A stretch of 64,000 nucleotides of DNA from Microvirga sp. (GCF_014699075.1 NZ_JACXAB010000003.1:124001-188000), one strand, 5' to 3'; numbered from the stretch's first letter, positions 43,600-52,921 are shown. Made by a program: numbers and translations. The notes: generated by a model from the sequence alone, not told the origin.

Positions 43600-44157
43600 A
43601 TGCGCTGGCCTGTGGGTCTGGTGATCATCATGCTGACGGGCTGGGCCAACGCCGCTTGGGCATCCGATGAGGCTTGGCAGGCTTTGCAGCAGGGAGGCAC
43701 GGTGGCCCTGTTTCGCCACGCTCGTGCGCCGGGGACGGGCGACCCGGCCAACTTCAGGCTGGACGACTGCTCGACGCAGCGAAATCTCTCTGATGAGGGC
43801 CGCCAACAGGCGCAACGCATCGGGGATCAGTTCAGGACCCGAAGTGTTCCTGTTGAGCGGGTGCTGTCGAGCCGCTGGTGCCGTGCTCTGGAGACCGCCC
43901 GCCTGGCCTTCGGCGGCTTGGCACAGCCATCGGCGCCGCTGGACTCGTTCTTCTCGGGGCGCGAGCAGGAACCTGCCCAAACGCAGGCCGTGCGCCGGAT
44001 TATAGAGGAATGGCGCTCGACCGGCGTTCTCGTACTGGTGACCCATCAGGTCAATATTACGGCGTTGACCGGGATCTTTCCAAGCGAAGGCGAAATGCTC
44101 GTCCTCAGGCTACGGGCAGGTTCAGGGTTCGATATTGTCGGACGAGCAGGCCTCTAG
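43600..44157 (+). CDS. Histidine phosphatase family protein, probably secreted
   Basis: A 185-residue protein with an N-terminal signal peptide (MRWPVGLVIIMLTGWANAAWA). It has the phosphatase motif VALFRHARAPG, where RHA replaces the common RHG, then CSTQRNLSDEGRQQAQRIGDQF, SSRWCRALETA and the second catalytic His in VTHQVNITALTG. The layout fits periplasmic acid-phosphatase-like members. GGGAG eight bases upstream supports the ATG at 43600 rather than the TTG at 43564. The substrate is unknown. Confidence 0.85.
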   Translation: MRWPVGLVIIMLTGWANAAWASDEAWQALQQGGTVALFRHARAPGTGDPANFRLDDCSTQRNLSDEGRQQAQRIGDQFRTRSVPVERVLSSRWCRALETARLAFGGLAQPSAPLDSFFSGREQEPAQTQAVRRIIEEWRSTGVLVLVTHQVNITALTGIFPSEGEMLVLRLRAGSGFDIVGRAGL

Positions 44158-44160
44158 GAT

Positions 44161-44388
44161 CTAGTCTTCGGCTCTGAGCTGATCGACAACGCCCTGGCTC
44201 ATATAAGGATGGCCCGCTTCGTTCAGAGCGCGGTCGAGAGCCTCGATTGCGACAAGGATCTTCGTCAGCTCCTCGGCCATCTCGACCGACGGAAGAGGTG
44301 CCTCGGACAGCTGCCTGGCCATTTCCCTGCGGCGCTTCACGAGGCTCTCCCGTGCTGCATTCAACTCTTTAATCTCTTCCGAGGTCAT
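44161..44388 (-). CDS. Small hypothetical helical protein
   Basis: A 75-residue cytoplasmic protein that I do not recognise. It is rich in Glu, Arg and Leu, and about residues 1-55 (SEEIKELNAARESLVKRRRE onward) should form two long helices, possibly a coiled coil. GAGGAG just upstream supports the ATG at 44388; a longer frame to 44451 has no such site. Its stop lies 3 bp from the convergent phosphatase gene, and it is the next minus-strand gene after mfd, 84 bp away. Confidence 0.6.
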   Translation of the reverse strand: MTSEEIKELNAARESLVKRRREMARQLSEAPLPSVEMAEELTKILVAIEALDRALNEAGHPYMSQGVVDQLRAED

Positions 44389-44472
44389 CGGCTCCTCACG
44401 CTGATTACCACTTCCAAGGATAAGTCTTACAGACGCAATCCGTTCGCGCATGAACGGACTAGCATGCTTGTC

Positions 44473-47400
44473 TCATTGTTCGAGCCGGACCAGGAGGTCA
44501 CGGATACACTTCTCCCTCTCATCGGCGTGCTCCTCCGCGATTGCGAAGACGAGCCGCTCCCCACTCCAGCGAAGCGCTCCCTGGTTCTCCGAGATGACGT
44601 CCTGCACAGGTAGTTTCTCCGCAGCTCCCGGCCTGAAGCTCAGGGCGATCGCTTGAGGGCCCGCATCGATGCGAGCAATGCCCATTCGACGGCAGATCTG
44701 TCTCATGTCCGTGAGGCGCAGAAGATGCCCCAAGGATTCCGGAAGCGGTCCAAAACGATCCTCGATTTCCTCCTCAATGTCGTCAATGGACTCGGAGATG
44801 TCTATGCGCGCAATGCGAGCATAGAGGTTGATTCGCACCTCGGGCTCGTGAACGTACTCGGCCGGAATCGAGCCTGTCAGGCCAATGTTGAGTTCAGGGG
44901 TCCAATCGTCTGCGTAAGTCTGGCCGCGTAGGGCACGCTTGAGCAGGTGCTGGTACAAATCCGCTCCGATAAGCTTCATATGCCCCGCCTGCTCTTCCCC
45001 AAGAAGAGCACCGGCTCCACGCTGATCGAGATCCTGCGCGCTGATGGCAAACCCAGCTCCAAGCCGGTCGAGCGCTTCCAGCGTGCGCAGGCGCTTCTCC
45101 GTCGCTTTTGGCAGTTGCTGCCCTGGCTCCGTCAGTAGATATGTGGTGCCGCGGATGCGACCGCGCCCGACGCGCCCGCGAAGCTGATGAAGCTGAGACA
45201 GGCCAAAGCGATCAGCCCGCCACACCAGCATGGTGTTGGCGCGAGGAACATCCAGACCGCTTTCGATGATGTTGGTGGCGAGCAGGACGTCGCCCTCGCC
45301 ATCAGCGAAGCGCACCATTACATCGTCGGTTTCGGCCGGCGGCATCTGGCCGTGCGCAACAAGGACCTTCAGTTCAGGTACGAGCTTTGCAAGCTGCTCG
45401 CGCATTGGCTCGATGTCCTCCACACGAGAGCAGACCACGAAGCTCTGCCCACGACGGCGGCGTTCGCGCATGAGAGCCTGCCGAGCGGTCGCAGGGTCAA
45501 ACTCCGTCAGGAAGGTGCGGATGGGCTGTCGCCGGGCTGGAGGCGTCGCAATGATGCTCAGCTCCTGTAAACCCACCAGGGCCGATTGCAAGGTGCGCGG
45601 AATTGGCGTTGCAGTCAGCGTCAACACGTGCCCGCGTGAGGCTATCGCCCGGAGCTTTGACTTATGGGCAGCCCCGAACCTCTGCTCCTCATCAATGATG
45701 ACGAGACCAAGATCCTTAAAGGCGACGCCTTTGGCAGCCAAGGCGTGCGTGCCGATCACGATCCGAACCGACCCGTCGGCCAAGCCATTCTTCACGGAAC
45801 GCGCTTCGGATGCCGTCACCAGGCGAGATAGATGGACGACCTCAAGGCCTAAGCCCGCAAAGCGCCTTTGGAAGCTGCGCACATGCTGACGCGCCAGCAC
45901 TGTTGTGGGCGCGATCACGGCGACCTGCTTGCCCGAAAGCGCCACAGCTGCCGCGGCACGCAGGGCGACCTCCGTCTTGCCGAATCCGACATCTCCGCAA
46001 ATCAACCGGTCCATAGGGTGTCCGGACGCCAAGTCTTCGAGAACATCTTCTATGGCACGAAGCTGATCTGGCGTTTCCGAGAAGGGAAAGCGCGCAACGA
46101 AACGTTCGTACTCGCGTGATGGAGGAATGATCGGCTCGAGCTTCACTGCCTCACGTTCTTTGACCAGCTTGCTCAAACGTAGGGCCGCTTCGCGGGTTTC
46201 TGCCTCAATGGCTGCAAGTTTCGCAATCCAGGTATCGCTCTTCAACTTATCGAGCTGCAGCGACTCGGACATGCGTCCATAGCGCCACACACGGCCCATA
46301 TCAGTTGCTGGGATCATGAGGGTTGTGTCGCCTGCATAAACGAGCCGGACGGTATCGCTTATGCCCCCCTCACCTGCGCTGATGGTTTCGGTTCCTTCCA
46401 GAAGTCCGAGCCCATGATCGACATGAATAACTGTATCGCCGATCTGAAACTGCATGTCGGTGAATTGGCGAGCCGTCGACCTGACTTCCTGGGCATACCC
46501 GCTCGATGCGCGGCTCCCCAGAACATCAGCCGCTGTGACAACAGCAATGCCATGACGGTCGTCGATGAACCCGCTCCTGATCTCAGCTTGAAGGGCGAAG
46601 ATGCCTTTCGGCGGCCCAGCAACGGCGTCGCTCCAGCGCTCGATCATGATTGGGTTGAGTTGCAGGGACTGAACCCGGCGTCTTATGCGGTTCAGGTCGT
46701 CCTCCGTGGCAGCCACCAGAACGAGCTTGCGATCAAGGCCTTGCTGTGCTTGAACGAAACTTGCAAGCGCATGCGCCGTCCTCGCGGCCGCAGCAAAGCG
46801 CGGAACAGCGCTCTGCTCGGCCTCCTCCTCTGATGGAGCATGGATGAGAGTCAGACGGCGCTCACACAAAATCTTCCGCCACTCGTCATCTCTGATGAAT
46901 AGACGCTCCGTTGCCATGGCAGAATTAGCGCCACTCCCCTCCGCTCGCAGCGACATACGGCTTTCGTAAGCGTCGGCGACCTGTTCCATCACCAACTGAC
47001 GCCGCTCCTCCGCTCCGGAGGCAATAACGATCGGAGCATCCGGCCAATAATCGAAGATTGTCTCAAGAGACCCATAATGCTCCGGCAGCCGATGCTCGAT
47101 TCCGTCGAAGCGTTCCGGCAGCGACCGATCGTCTGATCTGTCGAGCAGAACTTCGGAAGCGGGATCGAGGAGAAGGCGTTCAATTTCTGTCTCGGTGCGC
47201 TGCGAAACGGGATCATAGGTGCGGATGGCACCTATGATCTGTCCATCATGCTCAATTCGATAGGGCAAGGAGCTGCTTGCAGGAAAGATATCGACGACCT
47301 GTCCGCGGATGGCAGCTTCGCCAGGCTCGTCCACCCTCTCATCCAGGATATACCCAGCGCGATGGAGGTAGAATTCCAGTTCATCCTGCGAGAAGGCTTC

Positions 47401-47805
47401 GCCTGTCGCGAGTTGGAGGCAGGCCTGTTTCCAGATGCTCCGCGGAGGCACACGTTGGATAGCGGCAGCGCTGCTCGTGATCAGCAACTGCCTCCACTCC
47501 CCCGGCTCACTCATGCGCCGGAGGATGGACATGCGCCGTCCCATCGCCTCCCGTGAGGGCGAAGTGCTGTCATAGGGAAGACAATCCCACGGTGGAAAGA
47601 GGTAAACATCCAAGTCCGGGGCCAGTCCCTTCAGAGCTTGAGCGATCTGCTCGGCCCTGTTCTCGCCCCCTGACAGATAGACGAGCTGCCTATGCCCCCC
47701 GTTAAAAGCCTGCTCGATCAGGTGTGCCGCATGAAGCCCTATGGACGGCGGCAAGATCAGGTCGATACGCCGGATATCCTGGGAAGGAGCAGGCTTCATG
47801 TGCAT
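44473..47805 (-). CDS. mfd: Transcription-repair coupling factor (Mfd) family translocase
   Basis: A 1110-residue SF2 translocase with the Mfd domain order: a UvrB-like N-terminus (LVYLSGGENRAEQIAQALKG, FPPWDCLPYDSTSPSREAMGRRM), an RNA-polymerase-binding region (IGDTVIHVDHGLGLLEGTETI, LVYAGDTTLMIPATDMGRVWRYG), the translocase with CGDVGFGKTEVALRAAAA, IIDEEQRFG and ATPIPRTL, QLRGRVGRG, and a C-terminal TRCF domain. Mfd removes RNA polymerase stalled at lesions and recruits UvrA. It is shorter than the usual ~1160 residues, and several otherwise conserved stretches differ (for example AISAQDLDQRGAGALLG), so it may be a second, divergent copy. The ATG at 47805 is the first credible start. Confidence 0.88.
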   Translation of the reverse strand: MHMKPAPSQDIRRIDLILPPSIGLHAAHLIEQAFNGGHRQLVYLSGGENRAEQIAQALKGLAPDLDVYLFPPWDCLPYDSTSPSREAMGRRMSILRRMSEPGEWRQLLITSSAAAIQRVPPRSIWKQACLQLATGEAFSQDELEFYLHRAGYILDERVDEPGEAAIRGQVVDIFPASSSLPYRIEHDGQIIGAIRTYDPVSQRTETEIERLLLDPASEVLLDRSDDRSLPERFDGIEHRLPEHYGSLETIFDYWPDAPIVIASGAEERRQLVMEQVADAYESRMSLRAEGSGANSAMATERLFIRDDEWRKILCERRLTLIHAPSEEEAEQSAVPRFAAAARTAHALASFVQAQQGLDRKLVLVAATEDDLNRIRRRVQSLQLNPIMIERWSDAVAGPPKGIFALQAEIRSGFIDDRHGIAVVTAADVLGSRASSGYAQEVRSTARQFTDMQFQIGDTVIHVDHGLGLLEGTETISAGEGGISDTVRLVYAGDTTLMIPATDMGRVWRYGRMSESLQLDKLKSDTWIAKLAAIEAETREAALRLSKLVKEREAVKLEPIIPPSREYERFVARFPFSETPDQLRAIEDVLEDLASGHPMDRLICGDVGFGKTEVALRAAAAVALSGKQVAVIAPTTVLARQHVRSFQRRFAGLGLEVVHLSRLVTASEARSVKNGLADGSVRIVIGTHALAAKGVAFKDLGLVIIDEEQRFGAAHKSKLRAIASRGHVLTLTATPIPRTLQSALVGLQELSIIATPPARRQPIRTFLTEFDPATARQALMRERRRRGQSFVVCSRVEDIEPMREQLAKLVPELKVLVAHGQMPPAETDDVMVRFADGEGDVLLATNIIESGLDVPRANTMLVWRADRFGLSQLHQLRGRVGRGRIRGTTYLLTEPGQQLPKATEKRLRTLEALDRLGAGFAISAQDLDQRGAGALLGEEQAGHMKLIGADLYQHLLKRALRGQTYADDWTPELNIGLTGSIPAEYVHEPEVRINLYARIARIDISESIDDIEEEIEDRFGPLPESLGHLLRLTDMRQICRRMGIARIDAGPQAIALSFRPGAAEKLPVQDVISENQGALRWSGERLVFAIAEEHADEREKCIRDLLVRLEQ

Positions 47806-47930
47806 GAAGGAACTCGTGCGGCGAGAGGGCTGAGGCGGGGACAACGCTCTGGCCCTGAGACCAGTTGCAGACAGCCATGGCCCTCTCCTGGAGCAGCACT
47901 TTGTAAACCATCCTCGGCCATAGTTTCCCT

Positions 47931-49322
47931 ATGACCTATCGGAATGCGACACGCCTCACCGTCAGCCTGAGCATGATCTTTCTCTCATGCTCGACACTCA
48001 GCAGCCTGAACAAAACGTGGGCGGCCTCCGAACCGGTGTCCACAGCCGTTCCGGCGCGCCAACCGTCAGGCCCTGTTGCGCCCTCCTCAGAACCTGAGCT
48101 GCGACAGAAAGCTGCAGTTCCGGCTGACCCCAAACCCAACCCACCGGCACCCTCAAAGCTTCCGGTGGCGGCGATTTCGCAGGATACCCGCCCGACTCTG
48201 GATGCCAGCACCTTCATCAACACGATGCGGGCTGCCTGGACCTACAAGCGGATTGCCGAAGCCGGAGGTTGGCCTTCGCTCCCTGACGGGACAATCATGA
48301 AGGCAGGCGACAAGGGACCACTCGTTCCGGTTCTCAGGAAACGCCTCATCGCCGAAGGAGATCTCTCGCCCGAACTCGCGAGCGGCACGACCTTCGACGC
48401 TGCTCTCATCGGCGCGGTCAAGCAGTTCCAGGCACGACATGGCCTGCCGGAAACTGGTGCCGTGCGCGCAAGGACACTTGAGGCGCTCAACATCCCCGCG
48501 GCAACGCGCCATCGCCAGCTCACCGCATCCGCACAACGGCTGGCGAGTTCCACCTTCTCATTCGGCAGCCGATATGTCGTGGTCAACATTCCCTCGGCTG
48601 CCGTGGAGGCTATCGAGCAGGGCCAGGTTGCCCGGCGTTATGTCGCCATCGTCGGCAAGGCCGACAGACCCTCGCCCAGTGTTGAAACCCGCGTCACGGC
48701 CATCAATCTCAATCCGACGTGGACGGTGCCGGTCTCCTTGATCAAGAAGGACATCATTCCCCATGTTCGTAAGGATGCGGATTATCTGCAGAAGATGAAG
48801 ATCCGCATCCTGGATGCGAAGGGGCAGGAGGTCGACCCGAAAGCGATCGATTGGTCGACGCAGAACGCCATCAACTACACACTCCGGCAGGATCCGGGTG
48901 CAATCAATTCGCTCGGTCAGATTCGCATCGACATGCCGAACAAGCATGCCGTTTATATGCATGACACGCCCAAGAAGCAGCTTTTCGCACAGGACATACG
49001 CTTCCATTCCTCAGGCTGCGTCCGTGTTGCCGATGTGGGTGACTTCGCCGAGTGGCTGCTGCGTGGCACCGCCGGACCTTCAGGAGCGTGGACGAAGGAA
49101 GGCATTGACACAGCCATCGTCAGCACGGCGCGCCAGGACATTCGTCTCGACAAGCCTGTTCCGGTCGCGTGGGTTTATCTGACGGGGTATGCAACAGCCG
49201 ACGGCATGGTGCATTTCCGGAACGATGTGTATGGACTCGATATGCCGAAGAATGAGCCTGCGCCCGAACCGGAGGCCATCGACGTGCCGGCGACCGCATC
49301 CATCAAAACCAAACGGCTTTGA
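47931..49322 (+). CDS. L,D-transpeptidase family protein (YcbB-like) with peptidoglycan-binding domain
   Basis: A 463-residue envelope enzyme. After an N-terminal signal or anchor (about 8-32, including a lipobox-like LSCS) comes a Pro/Ala-rich linker. A peptidoglycan-binding helix bundle follows (about 122-190, GDKGPLVPVLRKRLIAEGDL ... AVKQFQARHGLPETGAVRARTLEALN). The YkuD catalytic domain (about 210-375) has HDTPKKQLFAQDIRFHSSGCVRV, where Cys363 is the nucleophile. It should form 3-3 cross-links or attach proteins to peptidoglycan. It is divergent from mfd. The C-terminal ~80 residues extend beyond the catalytic domain. Confidence 0.9.
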   Translation: MTYRNATRLTVSLSMIFLSCSTLSSLNKTWAASEPVSTAVPARQPSGPVAPSSEPELRQKAAVPADPKPNPPAPSKLPVAAISQDTRPTLDASTFINTMRAAWTYKRIAEAGGWPSLPDGTIMKAGDKGPLVPVLRKRLIAEGDLSPELASGTTFDAALIGAVKQFQARHGLPETGAVRARTLEALNIPAATRHRQLTASAQRLASSTFSFGSRYVVVNIPSAAVEAIEQGQVARRYVAIVGKADRPSPSVETRVTAINLNPTWTVPVSLIKKDIIPHVRKDADYLQKMKIRILDAKGQEVDPKAIDWSTQNAINYTLRQDPGAINSLGQIRIDMPNKHAVYMHDTPKKQLFAQDIRFHSSGCVRVADVGDFAEWLLRGTAGPSGAWTKEGIDTAIVSTARQDIRLDKPVPVAWVYLTGYATADGMVHFRNDVYGLDMPKNEPAPEPEAIDVPATASIKTKRL

Positions 49323-49350
49323 AACCTTCGAAGCGCAGAACGCCTGACTC

Positions 49351-49725
49351 TCACAAACTCTTTCTGCGTAGCAGCCGCCCTGACGACGGCACCGTCATGC
49401 GAGCCTTGCGCCATTCGAATACCACATCCTGAAGCATGTCGATGGCAGCCATGGCTTGGGCGCGAGAAGCCGCGATCGCAGCTGGATCGCGAAGAGCGAA
49501 ACGGTCTGTGTCCTGAGCAAGCCGCCTGCAGCGATCTTCCACGAGGTGCCTCGCCTCCTGCAAGCGCGGATGCGGCGTAACGATGCCCGTCATCTCGTCG
49601 CAGAAGCGCAGGACTTCGCGCTCGAGATTTTCGCCTGAATACAAGCCTGAATAGCTATCGATCATGCTGCGGATATAACCGAGCGAACAACGAATTTCTT
49701 GCCTCAGTATCGTATCGCTGCTCAT
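49351..49725 (-). CDS. Hypothetical protein
   Basis: A 124-residue soluble protein that I do not recognise. It is mostly helical, with IRCSLGYIRSMIDSYSGLYSGENLEREVLRFCDEM in the first half and a basic C-terminal tail (SSGRLLRRKSL). GGGGAC seven bases upstream supports the ATG at 49725; the frame extends to 49752 without a better site. It converges with the L,D-transpeptidase gene. Confidence 0.55.
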   Translation of the reverse strand: MSSDTILRQEIRCSLGYIRSMIDSYSGLYSGENLEREVLRFCDEMTGIVTPHPRLQEARHLVEDRCRRLAQDTDRFALRDPAAIAASRAQAMAAIDMLQDVVFEWRKARMTVPSSGRLLRRKSL

Positions 49726-49807
49726 CGCGCGTCCCCGGATATGGAACTGCATTCCCGCCTGAATGGGCGATGAAGTGGGTTATACCCCACCGACTTCTAA
49801 AAAGGCG

Positions 49808-50008
49808 TTAGCCTGGCTTTCCCGCCTGCCGTTCAGAAGGAGTGTCGGATGGAGGCAACGCGGGCTGAACATTGCGCTCCGTCACCGAAAGCGGGGAAAA
49901 CAGAATTTTCTCAAGCACGGGACCTGCAACGATCCCGGCTACGAACATGAATGCAGCGACGACCAAGCCTACTCGGCCACAAAGGCTCAGCACATTTCTC
50001 AATGCCAT
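49808..50008 (-). CDS. Small single-pass membrane protein
   Basis: A 66-residue protein with one membrane segment (about residues 5-28, VLSLCGRVGLVVAAFMFVAGIVAGP) and a Pro/Ser-rich tail. GGGAGG upstream of the ATG at 50008 supports this short reading over a frame opening at 50164, whose first 52 residues look non-coding. I do not recognise a family. It lies 82 bp downstream of nothing on its own strand and is not clearly part of an operon. Confidence 0.5.
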   Translation of the reverse strand: MALRNVLSLCGRVGLVVAAFMFVAGIVAGPVLEKILFSPLSVTERNVQPALPPSDTPSERQAGKPG

Positions 50009-50373
50009 GGACCCGCCTCCCGCTTGCTTCGTCGGATGAAAGCTTAGGAGACGAAACCGCCGCCGCCAATAGGCTAAAGCACAAGATCGCGCGGCCATCG
50101 ATTGCCGCTGCTTGAGCAATTCTCCTGAAAGTCCCACAACCAAAGCAGTTTCGGACTCAGACAATCAGCAAAAAAATTATGAATTCTGGTACGAACAGTC
50201 CCTCCGCTCGCACCGGATGAAACATTGTACTAACGAATTTCCATGCAGATTCGGACCCGTGGCTCCTATGACCTTCTCACCCATGCAGGCATGCTGCGCA
50301 TCGTCAAATCGGCTGATTGGGTGAACAATTCAGCCTTGTTGGACTTGATCATTGATTGAACGGGATTGCTCGA
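50009..50373. other. 365-bp gap before selO
   Basis: Only short, compositionally poor frames are present. The central part (about 50155-50260) is AT-rich and may hold the promoters of the divergent small membrane gene and selO. No hairpin or repeat was seen that I would support. Confidence 0.5.
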
Positions 50374-51795
50374 ATGCCCTACTCGCCTTCCTTTATCGCT
50401 GCAAAGAATCACGAGGAACTTGGCCCGTCTTTCTTCGATATTGTCGAGCCCGCGAGCTTTCCGCAGCATATCCTGCGCTACCGCAACCAGCGATGGGCAG
50501 AGCGGGTTGGTCTCGGCCTTCTAACGGATCAGGAATGGATCGAACATTTCGGCCGCTTCAAACCATTGCCTGGAAGCTTCGAGCAACCGCTGGCCCTGCG
50601 CTACCATGGCCATCAGTTCAGGACCTACAATCCTCATCTCGGCGATGGGCGCGGATTTCTCTTCGCCCAGCTTAAAGATGCCGAGAATCGACGGCTTCTC
50701 GACCTTGGAACCAAGGGAAGCGGGCAGACACCCTGGTCACGCCATGCAGACGGGAGGCTCACGCTCAAGGGCGGCGTGCGGGAGATCCTAGCAACTGAAA
50801 TGCTGGAGGCGCTCGGAGTCGAGACTTCCAAATCCTTCAGCCTGATCGAGACTGGCGAGGAACTTGAGAGAGGAGACGAACCGTCCCCCACCCGGTCGGC
50901 GGTTCTGGTTCGCCTCAACCACTCCCACATCCGCATTGGAACGTTTCAGCGTTTTCTTTATCTCAACGAACCCGACAATCTCCGCAAGCTGCTCGACTAC
51001 AGTGTTCGAACTTACCTGCCCGAGACTTGGCGCGATGAGGAGCCGGCCCGTGCGGCCGCCTTTCTCGAGCATGTCAGCCAGCGCGTCGCCCGCATGGGCG
51101 CGCAGTGGATGGCCGCGGGCTTCGTGCACGGCGTTCTCAACACCGACAATATTAATGTTACGGGAGAAAGCTTCGACTACGGACCATGGCGCTTTCTGCC
51201 CCATTACGATCCAGGCTTCACGGCAGCCTACTTCGACGAGACGGGCCTCTACGCATTCGGACGACAGCCTGACGCGCTGCTCTGGAACCTCTACCGCTTG
51301 GCTGAGTGCCTGCTCCCTCTGGCACCGCAGGACTTGCTTGAGCAAGCGCTCGCCTCTTTCGAGCCCGCCCTTCATTATGAGTTCGCACAGGCAATCCTGC
51401 GTCGCCTCGGGCTCCAATCCAGAGGCTACGAGCACGACGGGGCTTTGGCCAAGGCTCTATGGACTTTCCTTCACGAGACTCACGCTCCGTTCGAGCAGAC
51501 GTTCTTTGACTGGTACGGAGGCACCCTGAGCGCCAAGCGTGCAGAGACGAGCAAGTCTGCAAGCCTCTATGAGCATGATTCCTTTCAGGCTTTCGGAAGC
51601 ACCCTTAGCGGCTTCTCACCCTCCCCTCACATCAACCACAGACACCCATACTTCGAGCGGCCTACGCCCTGCACCATGCTCATCGATGACGTCGAAGCCA
51701 TATGGGCCCCGATTGCCGCTGAAGACGACTGGTCGCTCCTTGCCGCCAAGCTCGACGATATTCGAGCGATGGCAGAAGCGTACCGGATCCAATGA
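50374..51795 (+). CDS. selO: Protein adenylyltransferase SelO
   Basis: A 473-residue pseudokinase-fold enzyme that transfers AMP to proteins (UPF0061/YdiU family). The signatures are intact: YHGHQFRTYNPHLGDGRGFLFAQL, LDLGTKGSGQTPWSRHADGRLTLKGGVREILATEML with the nucleotide loop, and GFVHGVLNTDNINVTGESFDYGPWRFL, containing the catalytic Asn and the metal-binding DYG. Family members commonly have a Cys or selenocysteine near the C-terminus; here the chain ends AEAYRIQ with none. The ATG at 50374 is preferred over the TTG at 50356. Confidence 0.9.
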   Translation: MPYSPSFIAAKNHEELGPSFFDIVEPASFPQHILRYRNQRWAERVGLGLLTDQEWIEHFGRFKPLPGSFEQPLALRYHGHQFRTYNPHLGDGRGFLFAQLKDAENRRLLDLGTKGSGQTPWSRHADGRLTLKGGVREILATEMLEALGVETSKSFSLIETGEELERGDEPSPTRSAVLVRLNHSHIRIGTFQRFLYLNEPDNLRKLLDYSVRTYLPETWRDEEPARAAAFLEHVSQRVARMGAQWMAAGFVHGVLNTDNINVTGESFDYGPWRFLPHYDPGFTAAYFDETGLYAFGRQPDALLWNLYRLAECLLPLAPQDLLEQALASFEPALHYEFAQAILRRLGLQSRGYEHDGALAKALWTFLHETHAPFEQTFFDWYGGTLSAKRAETSKSASLYEHDSFQAFGSTLSGFSPSPHINHRHPYFERPTPCTMLIDDVEAIWAPIAAEDDWSLLAAKLDDIRAMAEAYRIQ

Positions 51796-52053
51796 GCTTC
51801 TGCAGACTATTATCCTGCACACTCAGTCATAGTAGCAATGGCCAAGCTAGAATGAGGCATAACTTAGCTATAATGTTGTCAAACCAAGCCATTTAAGTCT
51901 AGCATAGCGTATGCCTCAGGAAAGTTCCCCTCGGATAACGATTAGATTTTTATCATAAGCCAGGAACGTTATTCATATACATGCGCCTGTTAGCCAAGCA
52001 CGCTGTCTTAAAGCAGCTACACATCACAATTGGCTAATTATGTAGGTGAACAC

Positions 52054-52860
52054 ATGAAGCGCTCACACGCTCTTGCTTTGTCTGGCGCAGCCCTCTTCCT
52101 TGCAATTGGCTCCCCGGCCTCTGCGCAAAGTTTCAGGTCCGGGCCACAGTGCATTCCGGCTGTTGCCAATCCCTCCATGTACCACAACTGCCGGCTTCAA
52201 ATCGTGCAAGGTCAGGAACTCTGCCGTTGCGCCATCCGCCCTCAGGCCCTGCGCAGGATGGACGATCGTACCAGTGAACGGAGTCAGACCGACGCTGTGA
52301 CCGGCTCGGTTGGCCGTAATCAGACCGTTGTTCCCGGCGCTGGAAATCCTGTGGTTGGCTCACCCGGCAACGTCAATGACGGACGGGGCCCCAGCCGTGG
52401 TGGTGGCGCTGTTGCAGATCGCGGCAACTCGGGAACCGGTGGTACGGGCAGCAATGGCGGCACCGGCAGCAATGGCGGCACGGGCGGAACCGGCAGCAAT
52501 GGTGGCACCGGCAATGACGGTGGCACGGGCGGTACAGGCGGCAACGGCGGCACGGGCGGCAATGGCGGCACGGGCGGCAATGGCGGCACCGGGGGTAACG
52601 GTGGCAATGGCGGCAACGGAAACGGTGGCACCGGGGGTAATAATGGCGGCGGCAATGGTGTAGATAATGCTCCCGGCAACTCAGGCGGCACACCAGGCAA
52701 CAACGCTAACGGCTCTCACTCCAACGGTCCCGGCAACTCAGATGGCGGGAACGGCGGCAAAGGTAACAACGGCAACAATGGTGGTGGCAACGGCAACAAT
52801 GGCTATGGAAATGGTGGCGGTGACGGCAGCCCGAATGGCAAGGACGATACGAACCGCTAA
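52054..52860 (+). CDS. Secreted Gly/Asn-rich repeat protein
   Basis: A 268-residue protein that I do not recognise as a known family. A signal peptide (about 1-24, MKRSHALALSGAALFLAIGSPASA) precedes a ~50-residue segment with four Cys (GPQCIPAV, HNCRLQ, ELCRCAI). A linker leads to a C-terminal stretch (from about residue 127) made almost only of Gly, Asn, Thr and Ser in GGTGGN/GSNGG-like units. The ATG at 52054 with AGGTGA upstream gives a normal signal sequence. The Cys-containing part may form disulfides in the periplasm; the repeat tail suggests a matrix or surface role, which is inference. Confidence 0.75.
   Translation: MKRSHALALSGAALFLAIGSPASAQSFRSGPQCIPAVANPSMYHNCRLQIVQGQELCRCAIRPQALRRMDDRTSERSQTDAVTGSVGRNQTVVPGAGNPVVGSPGNVNDGRGPSRGGGAVADRGNSGTGGTGSNGGTGSNGGTGGTGSNGGTGNDGGTGGTGGNGGTGGNGGTGGNGGTGGNGGNGGNGNGGTGGNNGGGNGVDNAPGNSGGTPGNNANGSHSNGPGNSDGGNGGKGNNGNNGGGNGNNGYGNGGGDGSPNGKDDTNR
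52437..52670 (+). repeat. Imperfect tandem repeats coding for GGTGGN-type units
   Basis: Units of about 9-21 bp built from ggcggcacgggc and ggcaatggcggc recur head to tail within the repeat protein gene and keep its frame. Such tracts are prone to slippage, so the copy number may vary between strains. A Pro-rich open frame on the opposite strand is only the complement of this tract. Confidence 0.75.
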
Positions 52861-52883
52861 GTCAGAACCCTAAGATCATGCAA

Positions 52884-52921
52884 CACAACCCCTCGGTAGC
52901 AGATGCCACCGAGGGGTTGTG
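52884..52921 (+). terminator. Strong hairpin after the repeat-protein gene
   Basis: CACAACCCCTCGGT (52884-52897) and ACCGAGGGGTTGTG (52908-52921) form a perfect 14-bp stem with a 10-nt loop, 24 bp beyond the stop codon. There is no long T-run, but stem strength and position fit a terminator. Confidence 0.7.

Noticed and set aside
51869-51874. TATAAT hexamer upstream of the repeat-protein gene
   Set aside because: The region is AT-rich and no matching -35 element is present at the usual spacing, so a promoter is not supported.
52320-52703. Proline-rich 127-residue open frame on the minus strand
   Set aside because: It is the complement of the Gly-rich repeat tract; no signal sequence or plausible start.
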